Notes under the pieces: model-generated
Databases searched by the model: none
What the model saw: only the letters and a program-made list of their open reading frames with translations
What the model was told of the DNA's origin: nothing
Position numbers and translations under genes: made by a program
DNA from: Parapristionchus giblindavisi
Lineage: Eukaryota > Nematoda > Chromadorea > Rhabditida > Diplogasteridae
Assembly (NCBI GenBank): GCA_943737045.1
Contig: CALSFV010000230.1
Span: 930,001-994,000 of the forward strand
DNA: 64,000 bases
Reading direction: 5' to 3'
Shown here: positions 24,020 to 35,600 of the stretch, piece by piece
Layout: each line of letters begins with the position of its first letter
How positions within the stretch are numbered: position 1 is the first letter of the stretch

Positions 24020-24181
24020 TCATTTAAAAAGTAGACTACGAGTGAGGTCTTCGAGGAAATAGTCGTAGCACTTCAAAGTTGACCATCCCCAGTTAGACGT
24101 CCGTCGAGTAGATTCGCCATCTCGATGATGAAAGCTTTCCTCGGACGACCTCATCGACGAAGCTGATGAAGAAGATTCGCT
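24020..24181 (-). CDS. Candidate last exon of a small unknown gene
   Basis: After the acceptor ttcgttattttag the frame reads ESSSSASSMRSSEESFHH, then GWSTLKCYDYFLEDLTRS and stops at TGA, with AATAAAG overlapping the stop region as a poly(A) signal. Serine-rich then aromatic/acidic. Upstream exons between 24240 and 24440 could not be joined in phase. Product not recognised. Confidence 0.35.
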   Translation of the reverse strand, partial: SESSSSASSMRSSEESFHHRDGESTRRTSNWGWSTLKCYDYFLEDLTRSLLFK

Positions 24182-24849
24182 AAAATAACGAACAATTATA
24201 ATGGACACCTACTCTTCTAATTAAGAATCCCAAAATAAGCAACGGTATCTTATCGAATAGTGATAGTCTTCACCACTGTGGGACGAAAGTCGACATCGCA
24301 TCGATGTTGCCTCTAGAACCCGTTAGAGTAGATCATTAGCGATTTTGATATATTTGATCATCGGTGATCGACTATGACGAAGAAACAATGAGTCAACCTG
24401 AGAAGGAGAGAATATCATAGCTTCAAAGACTTCGAAGGCAACGAGACATTTGAAGTGTGAACTTTGAACTGAGTGTCAGTTTTGTGAAGGCTTTCAGATG
24501 CCCTATTGAAGAACGTTGGAAAACCTATTCTACATATCAAAAATCAAAGAATTCGAATGGGTCTAGACCAGTTACCGTAACTGATGTTGTTTATCAAATT
24601 CACACTGACAATGAGATTTTTTCATGCTCTCTGCTCTGATCAATTACTAGACACTAGTACCACTTCATCTCTCTCCCTATCCATGTACTACATCAATTGG
24701 CTTATACAGTGGAAAGAAATGGTGCGTACGGTATGATAGGTGAGAATTATGGTGACGGAAAGAAGTACTATAGTAAAAATGAGAAATGTCTACGGTAGGG
24801 GGTATGAGGGCTGATATACGATACTATACTAATCTATCCACGAAGCCAT

Positions 24850-24972
24850 ACCACAGCGTTCTCATGACTTTCAAAGCAAGAACGACCGCTCAACATACAA
24901 ACTCTCTCGAATACAATGGTCTCTCCTTTGTCTTGCTTTGGAAGAAAAATGGCTTGGACCAGAATACTGTGA
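24850..24972 (+). repeat. Dispersed repeat family C, plus copy
   Basis: Nearly identical over ~120 bp to 58866-58992, including ctcaacatacaaactctctc and ttggaccagaatactgtg; the only clear difference is gctttggaag versus gctttcgaag. High identity over 34 kb suggests recent movement. Confidence 0.85.
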
Positions 24973-25080
24973 TACCCAACCGTAAATGGAGTAAACCCGG
25001 TGAGCCGTATAATTGCTCGGTACCGGGAGTACCCCACGAACGGACATTCCGGGCTACGGAACCGTGAGACAGAGGACTAA

Positions 25081-25305
25081 CTAAGAAAGATCGATACGGC
25101 TATTGCAGGGTGGGATACGATACCTCACTGAAGAAGCAGACGTATCCGTGAGCAGATGAACGATATAACCACATGTAGATGAGCGTAGACAAGTAGAGAC
25201 AGCAAGACCATCTTCGAAGTTGTAGATCATCCGATGGGAAGACGGGCATGTGGGATGAGACCTATAATGGTATGAATGAAGTCTTTTCCATGGATAAAAT
25301 AACAA
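25081..25305 (-). repeat. Tandem degenerate unit 1 (~225 bp)
   Basis: Shares gaaagatcgatacg, gggtgggatacg.tacctc, cagacgtatcc and atcttcgaagttgt-type blocks with unit 2 in the same order. Minus-strand frames of both start NF(E/D)D.LA(V/I)S and then diverge by frameshift. Confidence 0.7.
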
Positions 25306-25307
25306 AG

Positions 25308-25530
25308 ATCAGAAAGATCGATACGACTATTGTGGGGTGGGATACGGTACCTCGCTGATCAAACAGACGTATCCTTGAATAGGTGAAAGACGAACCGCAT
25401 GTAGACGAGAGTCCGTAAGATGTGATATAGCGAGACGATCATCGAAGTTGTTCTTGTGTCGGTGAGAGATGGAGGCGGGCCGATGAGAAGAGAACAAGGG
25501 AGGTGAAGACACGAAGGTGGAATGAGACAA
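25308..25530 (-). repeat. Tandem degenerate unit 2 (~225 bp)
   Basis: Diverged direct duplicate of 25081-25305. The pair looks like decayed duplicated exons rather than a working gene. Confidence 0.7.
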
Positions 25531-25671
25531 CAAATGATTATCAGAGCGCATTACCAAGGACCACGCTCACCCGCTCACGCGCTCGATGTTTACGTTCTTG
25601 AAGGATTGAAAGGAATGATCTGCCCTGTTCCTAGAGTTATAAATTCAGTTCACCCTCTGGTGTTGAAATCC

Positions 25672-25860
25672 TTGCATGATCACGAATACAAGTATAATCA
25701 TGCATGATTCGAGATTCCATGCATGATCATGCATGGAATATCCATCGTTCGTGATCATGCATGGATCTTCCGTGATCATGCACGAATTTTCCGTGATCAT
25801 GCATGGAATGACAGAATCCATGCATGATCACGGATAATCCATGCATGATTCGAGTATATT
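25672..25860. repeat. Array of short palindromes (catgatcatgcatgg type)
   Basis: At least eight occurrences of gatcatgcatgg or its reverse complement ccatgcatgatc, several as full palindromes (ccatgcatgatcatgcatgg), spaced by roughly 20-30 bp with the recurrent linker ttccgtgatcatgca. Not a CRISPR: spacers are irregular and units are palindromic in both orientations. Confidence 0.85.
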
Positions 25861-26248
25861 CCCTACATGATCATGCCACTAATTGCACGAATTTTACTGG
25901 GATCATGCAAGGATTCAAACACCTGAGCCAGAGTAAGAAATTATAATTATTAGGAGGATTATTTAAAAATATTGTAAATACTGGTTGATTGGATTACTGT
26001 AAATAATTGACAACAATCTGTTTGTTCTTCAAAAAAGCAAAAATAAATGAAAAATCAATAATTTTTTTCTGAGATAGAATGGATGCCCTACAATACTGAG
26101 CTGCCCGAAAAATCGATTGAGTGCGGGCAAAGTGCGTAAAGCCTGCAACGAATGGGAAAAGATATAAAAATATTCCTCCTAATAATAATTATTTTCTACA
26201 TTACGGTAGCATCTAGATGGATTACTGTAGAAATTACGGTAGCAAAAA

Positions 26249-26405
26249 TTTTTCGTTCCTGCGGTGATATTAATATTATCTGATGCTACAACGATCACAA
26301 CCAATGAAATGTTTGAAAAAATATTCATCGATGCGGCATGATGCGGCACGCAGCGGGCCGCCGCGGGCTGCGTTTAGGGAGCGCCAACGTGCGGGACTGT
26401 ATATT
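26249..26405 (-). mobile_element. Right arm of the 7.7 kb inverted pair
   Basis: Reverse complement of 18690-18828, with an added GC-rich palindrome (gcgggccgccgcgggc) near 26355. Confidence 0.75.
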
Positions 26406-26690
26406 GAAACTCGGCATTTCTCCACGTAGGTGATATAATTATCATTGATGAAATACACAAAGAAATGTGTGCAATGAAACTCTTTGCATTATGAATGATT
26501 TCTTTATCATAGATACTCTGAACCAACGATGCCCTGATTATTTATCATGTAGGGAATAACATATAAGTTGAATAACGATATTGATTGGGTAATATTATGA
26601 GTATACCCATATGGATGTAACTATTCATCAACTATTATAGGGGAATAACCATGTCAACATTGTGAGACTAATATCATATATTATGGCGGA

Positions 26691-29600
26691 TTATTCAACT
26701 GAAATCCAATTGTTGGTTGTTCCGAATGGATTGGGCACGGTAGGATACGATGAGGAATTCATCCAACCACCCTCGACAATGAATCTGAACAATATAAATT
26801 GAATTTTGAATAAATTTCAGTTCATACAATTCGTAGCACATTATTTTTTTCCAGAATGACTATCGGAGATTTTTTCTAAATATTTGTTTTGAAATATTTT
26901 TTACATCAGTAATTTTAATTAAAGTTATTTTTTTACATTAACTACTTTCAATAACTGTATAAGAGAGAACTCGATTCACCTAAATTCATGTCGTCCCTTT
27001 GGTAGATACAGTGTAGCTTCTCTCTTGGAAGGATTATGTGAAGATCGAGATAGACGAGCACAACACTCCCAAGTTGAGAAACTTCCCTACAATTGTAAGT
27101 ATTATTAGTATGTTTAAAAGAATATTTAATTATTAATCAATTAATTGATTTTCAAATTGTTAGGTAAATTTGTTGTAATTTGTGTTTTTGTTCTTTGATC
27201 TTTGATATTTTGAACGTACGATAATGAATACGGCATCTGTGTCAGCTTCTTCATCAATGGTCAACACAACCGGACGATAGTCGGAGGTATCATCCGATGA
27301 ACTAAAATACATATATTATTTAAATAATTCATAAATGCATAGATTAGGTCTTGGCAGCACATTGTGAGTACATATAACTACTGTCGTTATATTATTTATA
27401 TTATTATTAAATAAATTACGTCTTAGCAGCAAGTTGCCATAGTCGTGCATCTCCGGGTTTACGATGCCTCACAATAAATGATCCGTCTCTTGCATCGTCA
27501 CTTTCGCATCTAAATATTATTGTTTATTATTAAATATTTATGTAAATTTGCATAGCAATAGGAACAATTTTTCAGTAGAAATGAAAACGTTGGAGCCTAG
27601 CTGATAAATGTCCCTATTACCATATTTAAAGATGGAGGCCCTCGAATGTCTATGCAAATACGTAACATCATTTGTGCAAGAGATTAGTGATATGCAAGAA
27701 ATTAGCGTGGCCAGGCATCTATCCCTTGGTGTAGTGGTAAATGCGCTGTCTAGTTAGCGTAACGTCGCGGGTTCGAAACCTATTGTCGAACTTTCTTAAT
27801 TTCAAAATTTCGCGCCTTTGCCTGTACATCAAGCATGATTCGTTCATGGTTCTAGCGATCAATAAGCTGAATTAGCATAAAATAATCTATGAACGTTATG
27901 CAGAATCACTTTGGCTATATTTCTGTCTTCACAGTTTGTTCACGAAAATATTCGCCGGACTCCACCTTTAAATGTTCCCAAAACTCACAAACAAAAACAA
28001 AAAGAAAAAAACAATGAACCTGTCATTCATCTTGGACACTTTTATTCTTTCCTCATCCAACAACCATCGTGTATGGGACAGTCCAGCCTCGAGTTCACCG
28101 CAACTGAGAAACAGTAAATCATATTTCTTAATTATTCTTTATTTAAATTTATTCTTATTTTCAAAGATTAGGTGAATACTTTTCGATATAATAATGGATA
28201 AACATATTTATCAGGCTACCTACCGCCATTTGGTATCATTGTAAAGTTTGTCGAGATTCGCCACACGCCGTTCCAGTTCTTCCTGAAAACATAACAAGTA
28301 GGACTAAATCAGCATACCAAGAATAGATTATAAGTAACGACACGCCCGAAAATAACGTGAAACTTTGGCAGCATTCTCTCGCAGAAATAGAAAGAGAGAG
28401 AGTGCGGCCAGAACAGAGATTCAAATCATTATCGCACTGAATAAAAGATTACGAATAGGTGCAAAGCAACTCCTCCATGTTTTTATCGCCGCTGATTTGT
28501 CACAGTCGTTCCAAATAATTTTGCGTTTTCATTGCCATCAATACCGTAGGTGTCACCCATTTTACCTTATCCGCTCTCAATGCTCGCAGTGATTCCTCCA
28601 ATTGTCCCGGTCTCTCTGATTCTTGTGCTGCATGTCTCCTATGTAGCTCTCCTTCGAGTCCGTTTAGTCTGCAAAATGAAATAAATGAATATTGCAGTTG
28701 TAATATACAATACAAAAGATATGGGATGTGATAAATGTAACACAAATTGGCGGCTTTTTTTCTGCTGCAGTTTATTTCTTATAAAATCAAACGAATTAGT
28801 GCTAAATGTCACAGTATGTTTTCAAAACGAATCATATTCGAACCTGTTCTTGAGATCTCCATTTTCCTTTTCAACTTCACCCAATTTCCATTCCAATTCT
28901 CTTTCGTGTACGCTCGAACCTAGAACAATTGATTTGAAATTATTTTTTCGGGTGCAAAAGTCACATCTGCTCAAGATTAAATATATCTTTAATATTTAAA
29001 AAAATATAAAAAAAACCAATAAACTCAAATCGATTTCATCTCACCATTATCAAATCTAATCTTCTTTTCCAATTCAGATATCACCCAGACGTGATGAGCA
29101 TATCCTGACTCCAATTCACCGATTCTGACGGGATTATTGATTATAATACAATCGATATTAATTACAGTATACCTCCACTTTTGATCGTGCCAATCCTTTT
29201 GTAACTGTTCACATCGTTCAACAAGATTCTTCTTCTCTTCTCTCAATCGATTCGTTTCTTCTCCATCTCCATTATTGATTGATCGAAGGAAGTTTACCTC
29301 TGCCTCCACCTCTCCAAGTCTAAAAGAATACTGATTGAGCGATCATTTCCAGGAAATCAATATAAGCTTGTGCGGTACAGTATAATTTCAACTCTCCACT
29401 GCAGCCGTACTCTCTCGCCTAGTGTCGGTGAGAGATTATGACGAGAGCGGAGAGTAAAAAGAGGTTCCACTATAATAACTTACCTCCATTTGGTATCATC
29501 AACAACTTTCCATGCTTCACTCAGTCTTCTCTCCAAATCTCCCTTCTCGTTTCTCAATGCTGCAAAATAGTTATTAGGATGTGCATGCACTTCCTGGAAC

Positions 29601-32600
29601 ATTTTTTAATGAAATGCATCATGTTTGAATCATCCATTCTATCAATGTTTACCCTGTAATTATTTATATTATTATGTACCTTGTGCTTCTTCATGAGTCA
29701 TTCTCTGACTCAATAACCATTCGTGATGAGCGTATCCAGACTCGAGTTCACCGATTCTTAAAATGAAGTAAACGTTAATCTGGTACATTTTTAATGAGGC
29801 ATCTAATGTCATAGAGAATGAAGTGTGTTTCATGGATAATTGATAGATCAATAGACTCTAGAATAGGTAGTACCGCTTGAACTCTTTTTTTTTCTCACTA
29901 AACATAACTAGATAGATTTGTCGAGAGAAAGTTAAAGATAGTGGTGGTGTGTTCAAAAGTTATCAATCAATCAGTCCATCAATTTTTTTTTTTAAATTAG
30001 GCACACCCGAGCTAATTTTACTCTCTGCACTGGCAACGATCTCTCGTAGACAGCGAAAACGAGAGAGCATTGATAGAAAGGAGAGTTTTAAATTAGCTTG
30101 GTTTTCCCCTAAGCATGTGTTTTGGGCTTTTCACGGATAAGACCCTGTACTTATCTCAAACCATACCTCCATTTCTGGTCATTCCATTCTTTTCTCAATC
30201 TTTCCAACTCTTCTCTTTCCTGACTATTACAACCTTGGTTTTCCTTGAGATAACGCACTTCGGATTCCAATTCACCGATCCTGAAAATCAATAATTTGGA
30301 AAATAAAATAAAATATTTTTAAAAATACCTCCATTTGGCATCGTTGAGATTCTTTTCCAAAGCATTCTTTTGATCTTGCAGGGACCGAATCTCTTGATCC
30401 TACAAAAGTATCACACTTATTGACCGTATAAAATACACTTGTTTATTTAGTACGAGAGTAGCCAAAGACTGCCACAATGAATTTCTATTGTATTAGTGCG
30501 AAAAGAGTATTAGAGCAGTACTACCGATCCTTGAGTCTATTAATCTATCAATTCATCATGAAACATACTTTGTTCTCAATGACATTAGATGCCACATTAC
30601 TCGATCGAAGATGTTTTAGTTCCCCTTCGAGTTCACCGATTCTGAAGACTAGTAATTGAACAATGAATGGCTTTATAAGAGGATAGAACTGTATTCATCA
30701 CACGATTTTTTTCGAAGAGTAGGTACAAAAATACTAAAAGACGTGGAAAATTCAATCATGGTTGTCAAATGGATTTTTGGACAAATGGTCATAATTTTTA
30801 AAAAAACCTATTTTATTCTTTTATGTTTTACATTTAAAAAATAATTTAACCTCCATCTCGCATCATGAATCGTCTGTAGATGTTCTCCAACTTTCCATTC
30901 CAAATCAGCCTTCTCCTTTTGCAATTGTTCGATCTTTCCATCTTTAGCATTGAATTCGTCCAAATTTACTCGCGCTGCTATGTCCCTGAAAGCATCATTC
31001 AAAACTCTTTTACATAAATTCCGGAAATTTGTCTGCGATATGACATTGTCATAACATAAAATTACATTTTCATGACATGGCATTACATGACTTGACATGA
31101 AAATGACATTCCCCAAGCTTTTGTCAGAGTAGAATCATGCTTATTCTATCTATTATATAAAGCAAAATATTAAACGGAAAATAGAATATTAGTAAGGGAA
31201 AGGACACTATACTTGAAATGGGCAGTTTCCGATTCGAGTCGTGCGCACTTTTCATTGATTGACTCTACAATCTCAGCATGAGCGTGTCTTTCGGCTTCAT
31301 AGATCGATGGATCAGGTCTGTGCTTCAACTGCCGTATCTCTTCGGCCATTCTCTGTTTATCCTTTGATAAAGCCATCAATTCTGATGCCAAATCATCCGA
31401 ATGCGATGAGAACTTCATCTTCCGGACCATAGGAGGGCTGTAATGGGATTAGTATTAAAATATGGAAAAAAATTAGTTATGAGAAGTCTAGTTTGCTTTT
31501 CAAAAGTCACGAAAAGAAAGAAAAGGAGACCAAGAGTGCGAAAAAACGGGGATAGTTTTCTCGGTTTTGATCTTTTCGCAGTTTCTGAAAAGGTCGTTAT
31601 GGAGAAATATGGTAGTAAGGAGAAGCAAATGAAAAAGGGCAAAGAGATAGTAAAGATGAAGATATGACAGGTATCAAGCGAAAATTCATGCATCAAGCTT
31701 TATTTATGAAAAAAAAAGATTCCAGAAACTAATTTATCATATAATAGTAATGAAGACTATAGATCTGTCCTGAGATAAGACTATAGATCGCTTATCTCAG
31801 GACAGATCTATAGTCTTCCCCACAGTGGTAAATCATATCTAATCTAAGCATATCTAATCTTACCCAAGCTAGGCTGATCTATATCATTTGTTTCGTTGAT
31901 CTTACATCCCTGCAGATTTTACGCACATGAATGAAAAATCGCTTTACAGAACATGCTTAACAATAAGGCGTGACTGCGACATTAAAGGCACAACCCGAGC
32001 AAATTTGAAACTTTTCGCTCTTGCAATGCTCTCGCTTTAGTTGACTACGAGAGAGCATTGTCAGAGTGGAGAGTTTCAATATAGCTCTCTATAAACTAAA
32101 GTCATATATGTAACGGGCAATAATCATCACAAATTGGATACCGCTAGAAGACCGGTTGGCAAGAACCTTCCCCCCCCCCCCCTTCAACTTGTTGGTGTGA
32201 TGATACAATGATAAGAATCGGAAGATAATGGTGTATGTTTTATAACCAAAGGTTAACATCACAGACCAATATGTGAACCTGATAAAGATTGATTGATTTC
32301 TCTGATTTCTTTACCTTTCACTTCCTCCCTTTGCATCTCTACTATTCTCATCACAATTCGTAATCGTACTTCCACCAAATCCACTTCTGAAATATTTATT
32401 TATTTAATTATGTTAGAGGTAAATATGAATATTTGCACATTTTCGCTCAATAATTTCAAAATATCATACTCAGTGCTGTTCTTTCTACTAGCAGGTCTGC
32501 TCAGACTCTCGCCTGCGCTAGCACGACGCAGTTGCTCCTCCAGAAATGAGACCCTTCAATGTTTCTTGTTGAAAACTGCGGTTTTTAATATCATTTTCGG

Positions 32601-35600
32601 GCATTTTGGGCCAAATATTCGAGAGCTTTGCCGTCGAAAAAGCCATCGTTTTTTTTTGTATCATTTTTTCTCAATATTGCAATTTAATTTCAGATCGAAT
32701 CATAGATCCGGTCAAACACCACATAGTAGTAGATAAAGTGTATAAAAATGCGAAAATGTAATAACAAACTTGTCTCTTTCATTCTTCAACCAATCTTTGT
32801 GCTCTCCAAGATGCCATTGAGCGTCGGATCTTTCTCGTTCCGCAGTCTACAAAAATCAAAATTTAATTGTTTGGAAAATTAAATATTTTAAAAAATCTAC
32901 CTTCAGTTTCTCTCTCAATTCATCGATGACTGTATGGAGATTGCTGAAATTTTAAATTGCTTTTATTTTTTTCATAAAATTTTGGAAATAAATACGTACT
33001 TGAGCTCGTCTTCCTTTTCCGTCAACTCCTGGATCCTAAAATTAAAATTTGTTATATTTAGTGGAATATTTTGCAAGCATTCACTGTCATGGGAGATTCA
33101 TGCCATTACAAAGTTTTTCAGTTTTGTTTCAATTTTAGTTTATCATAGTTTTATTTTTAAAATCAAAAATGTAAAGGTTATCTAATACACACGAAGTCAT
33201 GCGGGCTGCTTGGATAATGATAATTATAATTATTATCATAATTTTTATTTATTTTGCATACTTGTATTAGTTTTATTCCAAGTTACATATTAGTACAGAG
33301 ACCACTCTTTTCACGAACTTGTTATTCATTTCCGTTACTCGTTCAACCGTTTCATCCTCGAATCTGTATCCAAACAAATTTCATCCTTTTCATGGAAATT
33401 TAAATAATAATAACAATTTATGTGTTCTCGATATTTTTGAACAGACAATGAAAATATTTTATAAAGGAAATCAAAATGAACCTTTTCCTTGCTTTCTCCA
33501 ATTCCTGAGAAACTTCATCTTTTTGTCTTGAAACTTCCTCAATTCGTTCCTTCAACTCTTTCTCGAGTGTCTCTCTCGTGTCAATCAATTGCTGCTCCAG
33601 TTCGGATATTCTAGAAAAATATTCATCATAGAGACAATTCTATTCGCCGGTCCCGGTTCCGGTCCCGGTTCAGATTCCATTTTCGCTTACCTATCTCTGA
33701 GTTCTTGATCATTATCTGATGGAGGTGCAGTTTGTTGTGATTCTATTTTGATAACTTGAATCTCTTCTTCAATATCCTGAAACAACATCGTCCATGTGCC
33801 GATAAAAATTTACATTTTCAGAACGACGGTAGAACTTTTTACCACCAATCACTATTGTTTATGAAAAATGAAAATGTTTTCGCTTGAAAAAAGTTTTAAA
33901 AAATGCTTTGGTTTCCTCAATTTTGCAAAATGCGTTTGGTGAATGCGAAATCTTTACATATTTGTATTTCTATAGATGTAGTACGGTAATAGCCGGGTTT
34001 TTTTTAAAATCAGTTAATTGTGGAGAAACTTACATCATTCGTCTCATTCTTCACAGTAGAATCACATTCAGGAAGAGTCTCGGGAGCGACTACTTTGGAT
34101 GAATCGCTGAATAACTTTTTTGAACAAAATCAATCAATATTATATATCTTACGATTCATCCTTCTGACTCTCGATCGATGAAATCTTTTCGCGTAGATTG
34201 GCAGTTTCGACCTCTGCTGCCACTGTTAGTTCCTCGTTTCTGGATAAAAGCTTTTAGCAATGCACTTTTCCCTAGAATCAGCTAGAGGTATGTATTTACC
34301 CTTACCTTGCTTTAGCCTCTGCCAATAATACAACGAGCTCTCCCATCTTGATCTCTGATCTTTCTGCACGTTCACGAGTGACGTCGATCTTAAAAAATAA
34401 AAATATATTTTTTTGAATTTAGTTTTCGGAAAACCTGTGAATGGGCCTCAGCCAGCGCTCCTTCCAATTCGGAAATTCTGAAAACAAAGACAATATCGAA
34501 GTGAGTTCATAAAATATTCAATATGTCAATAGGCAATTATTATTTATATATGTATAATATATTTAAATACATTTTTTGAAAACACTAAAAAAGTAATTGA
34601 TATTATGTGATCAGCACGTTCTATTATTGCCTATTGTAATTCTATCTTTGTCTATTATAATATTCCTTTATATTAGTATTAGTATACCTATTCTGCAAGT
34701 CTTTGGGCGCATTTTCAATTTCTTGAATTTTCTCATCAAAAGCTGCTCGTTCCCTTTCCAGTGTAGCCGTCAGTTCTTCATTCCTAAGTAATATTTTCAA
34801 ATAAATAATATTAATTCAGTCCAGTTTGCTACTTTCCCAGCTCTGATCACACTCTCACACTGCTTTGTCTGCGAGAGAGTGGTGCGGAGAGTTGAAAATA
34901 ACCACCTTAAAAGCATACCACGATCAAACTTTACTCTCTGCGCCTTGACAATACTATTTTGTTCTATTGTCTAAGAGCTTTGCCAGAGCGGAGAGTAAAA
35001 CTTGCTCGGGCGCGATCGGGATTCGCTCTCACTTTTCACTCACTTTGATCTGGCTTCATTCAACCATGCAGTGTGTTCTCCAAGATTCCATTCTGCAGTC
35101 TCAGCTCGAGAACGCATCTCATCCAACTGAAGAAAAAAACCCTTTTTTACAATATTATTTTAGGAAAATCATTAACCAATTACCTGTTTGTGAGCCTCAG
35201 TAAGACTGCCATCCAGCTCATTTTCTCTGAATTATTTATCAACAATCAATTTGGTGCTCTATTGTTTTTAGGTGCGAAAATCTTGTTACTGAACAGTCTC
35301 CAATGAATTAATCTTTACTGATTATTACTGATTTATGTGAATAAAAAATGTGAATATAGATTTTTGAATATTGATTTTTCTTCGAAATTAATGAATAATA
35401 CGCATAATATTCCCCAAACCTCGCTTTAGCTTGATCCAACCACGCTCGATGTTCTCCCAATGACCATTCTGCCTTGTCCGCACGATTTCTCTCTTCTTGT
35501 TCCTTCTTCGCCGTTGCCTAAATTATAAAAAAATCAATCAATAATCCACAATCAATCAATAATGAACAATCAATCAATAATCCATTCTACCGTACCTTCA

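Noticed and set aside
25672..25860. Possible CRISPR array
   Set aside because: Units are palindromic, in mixed orientation, with short irregular spacers; the genome is eukaryotic.
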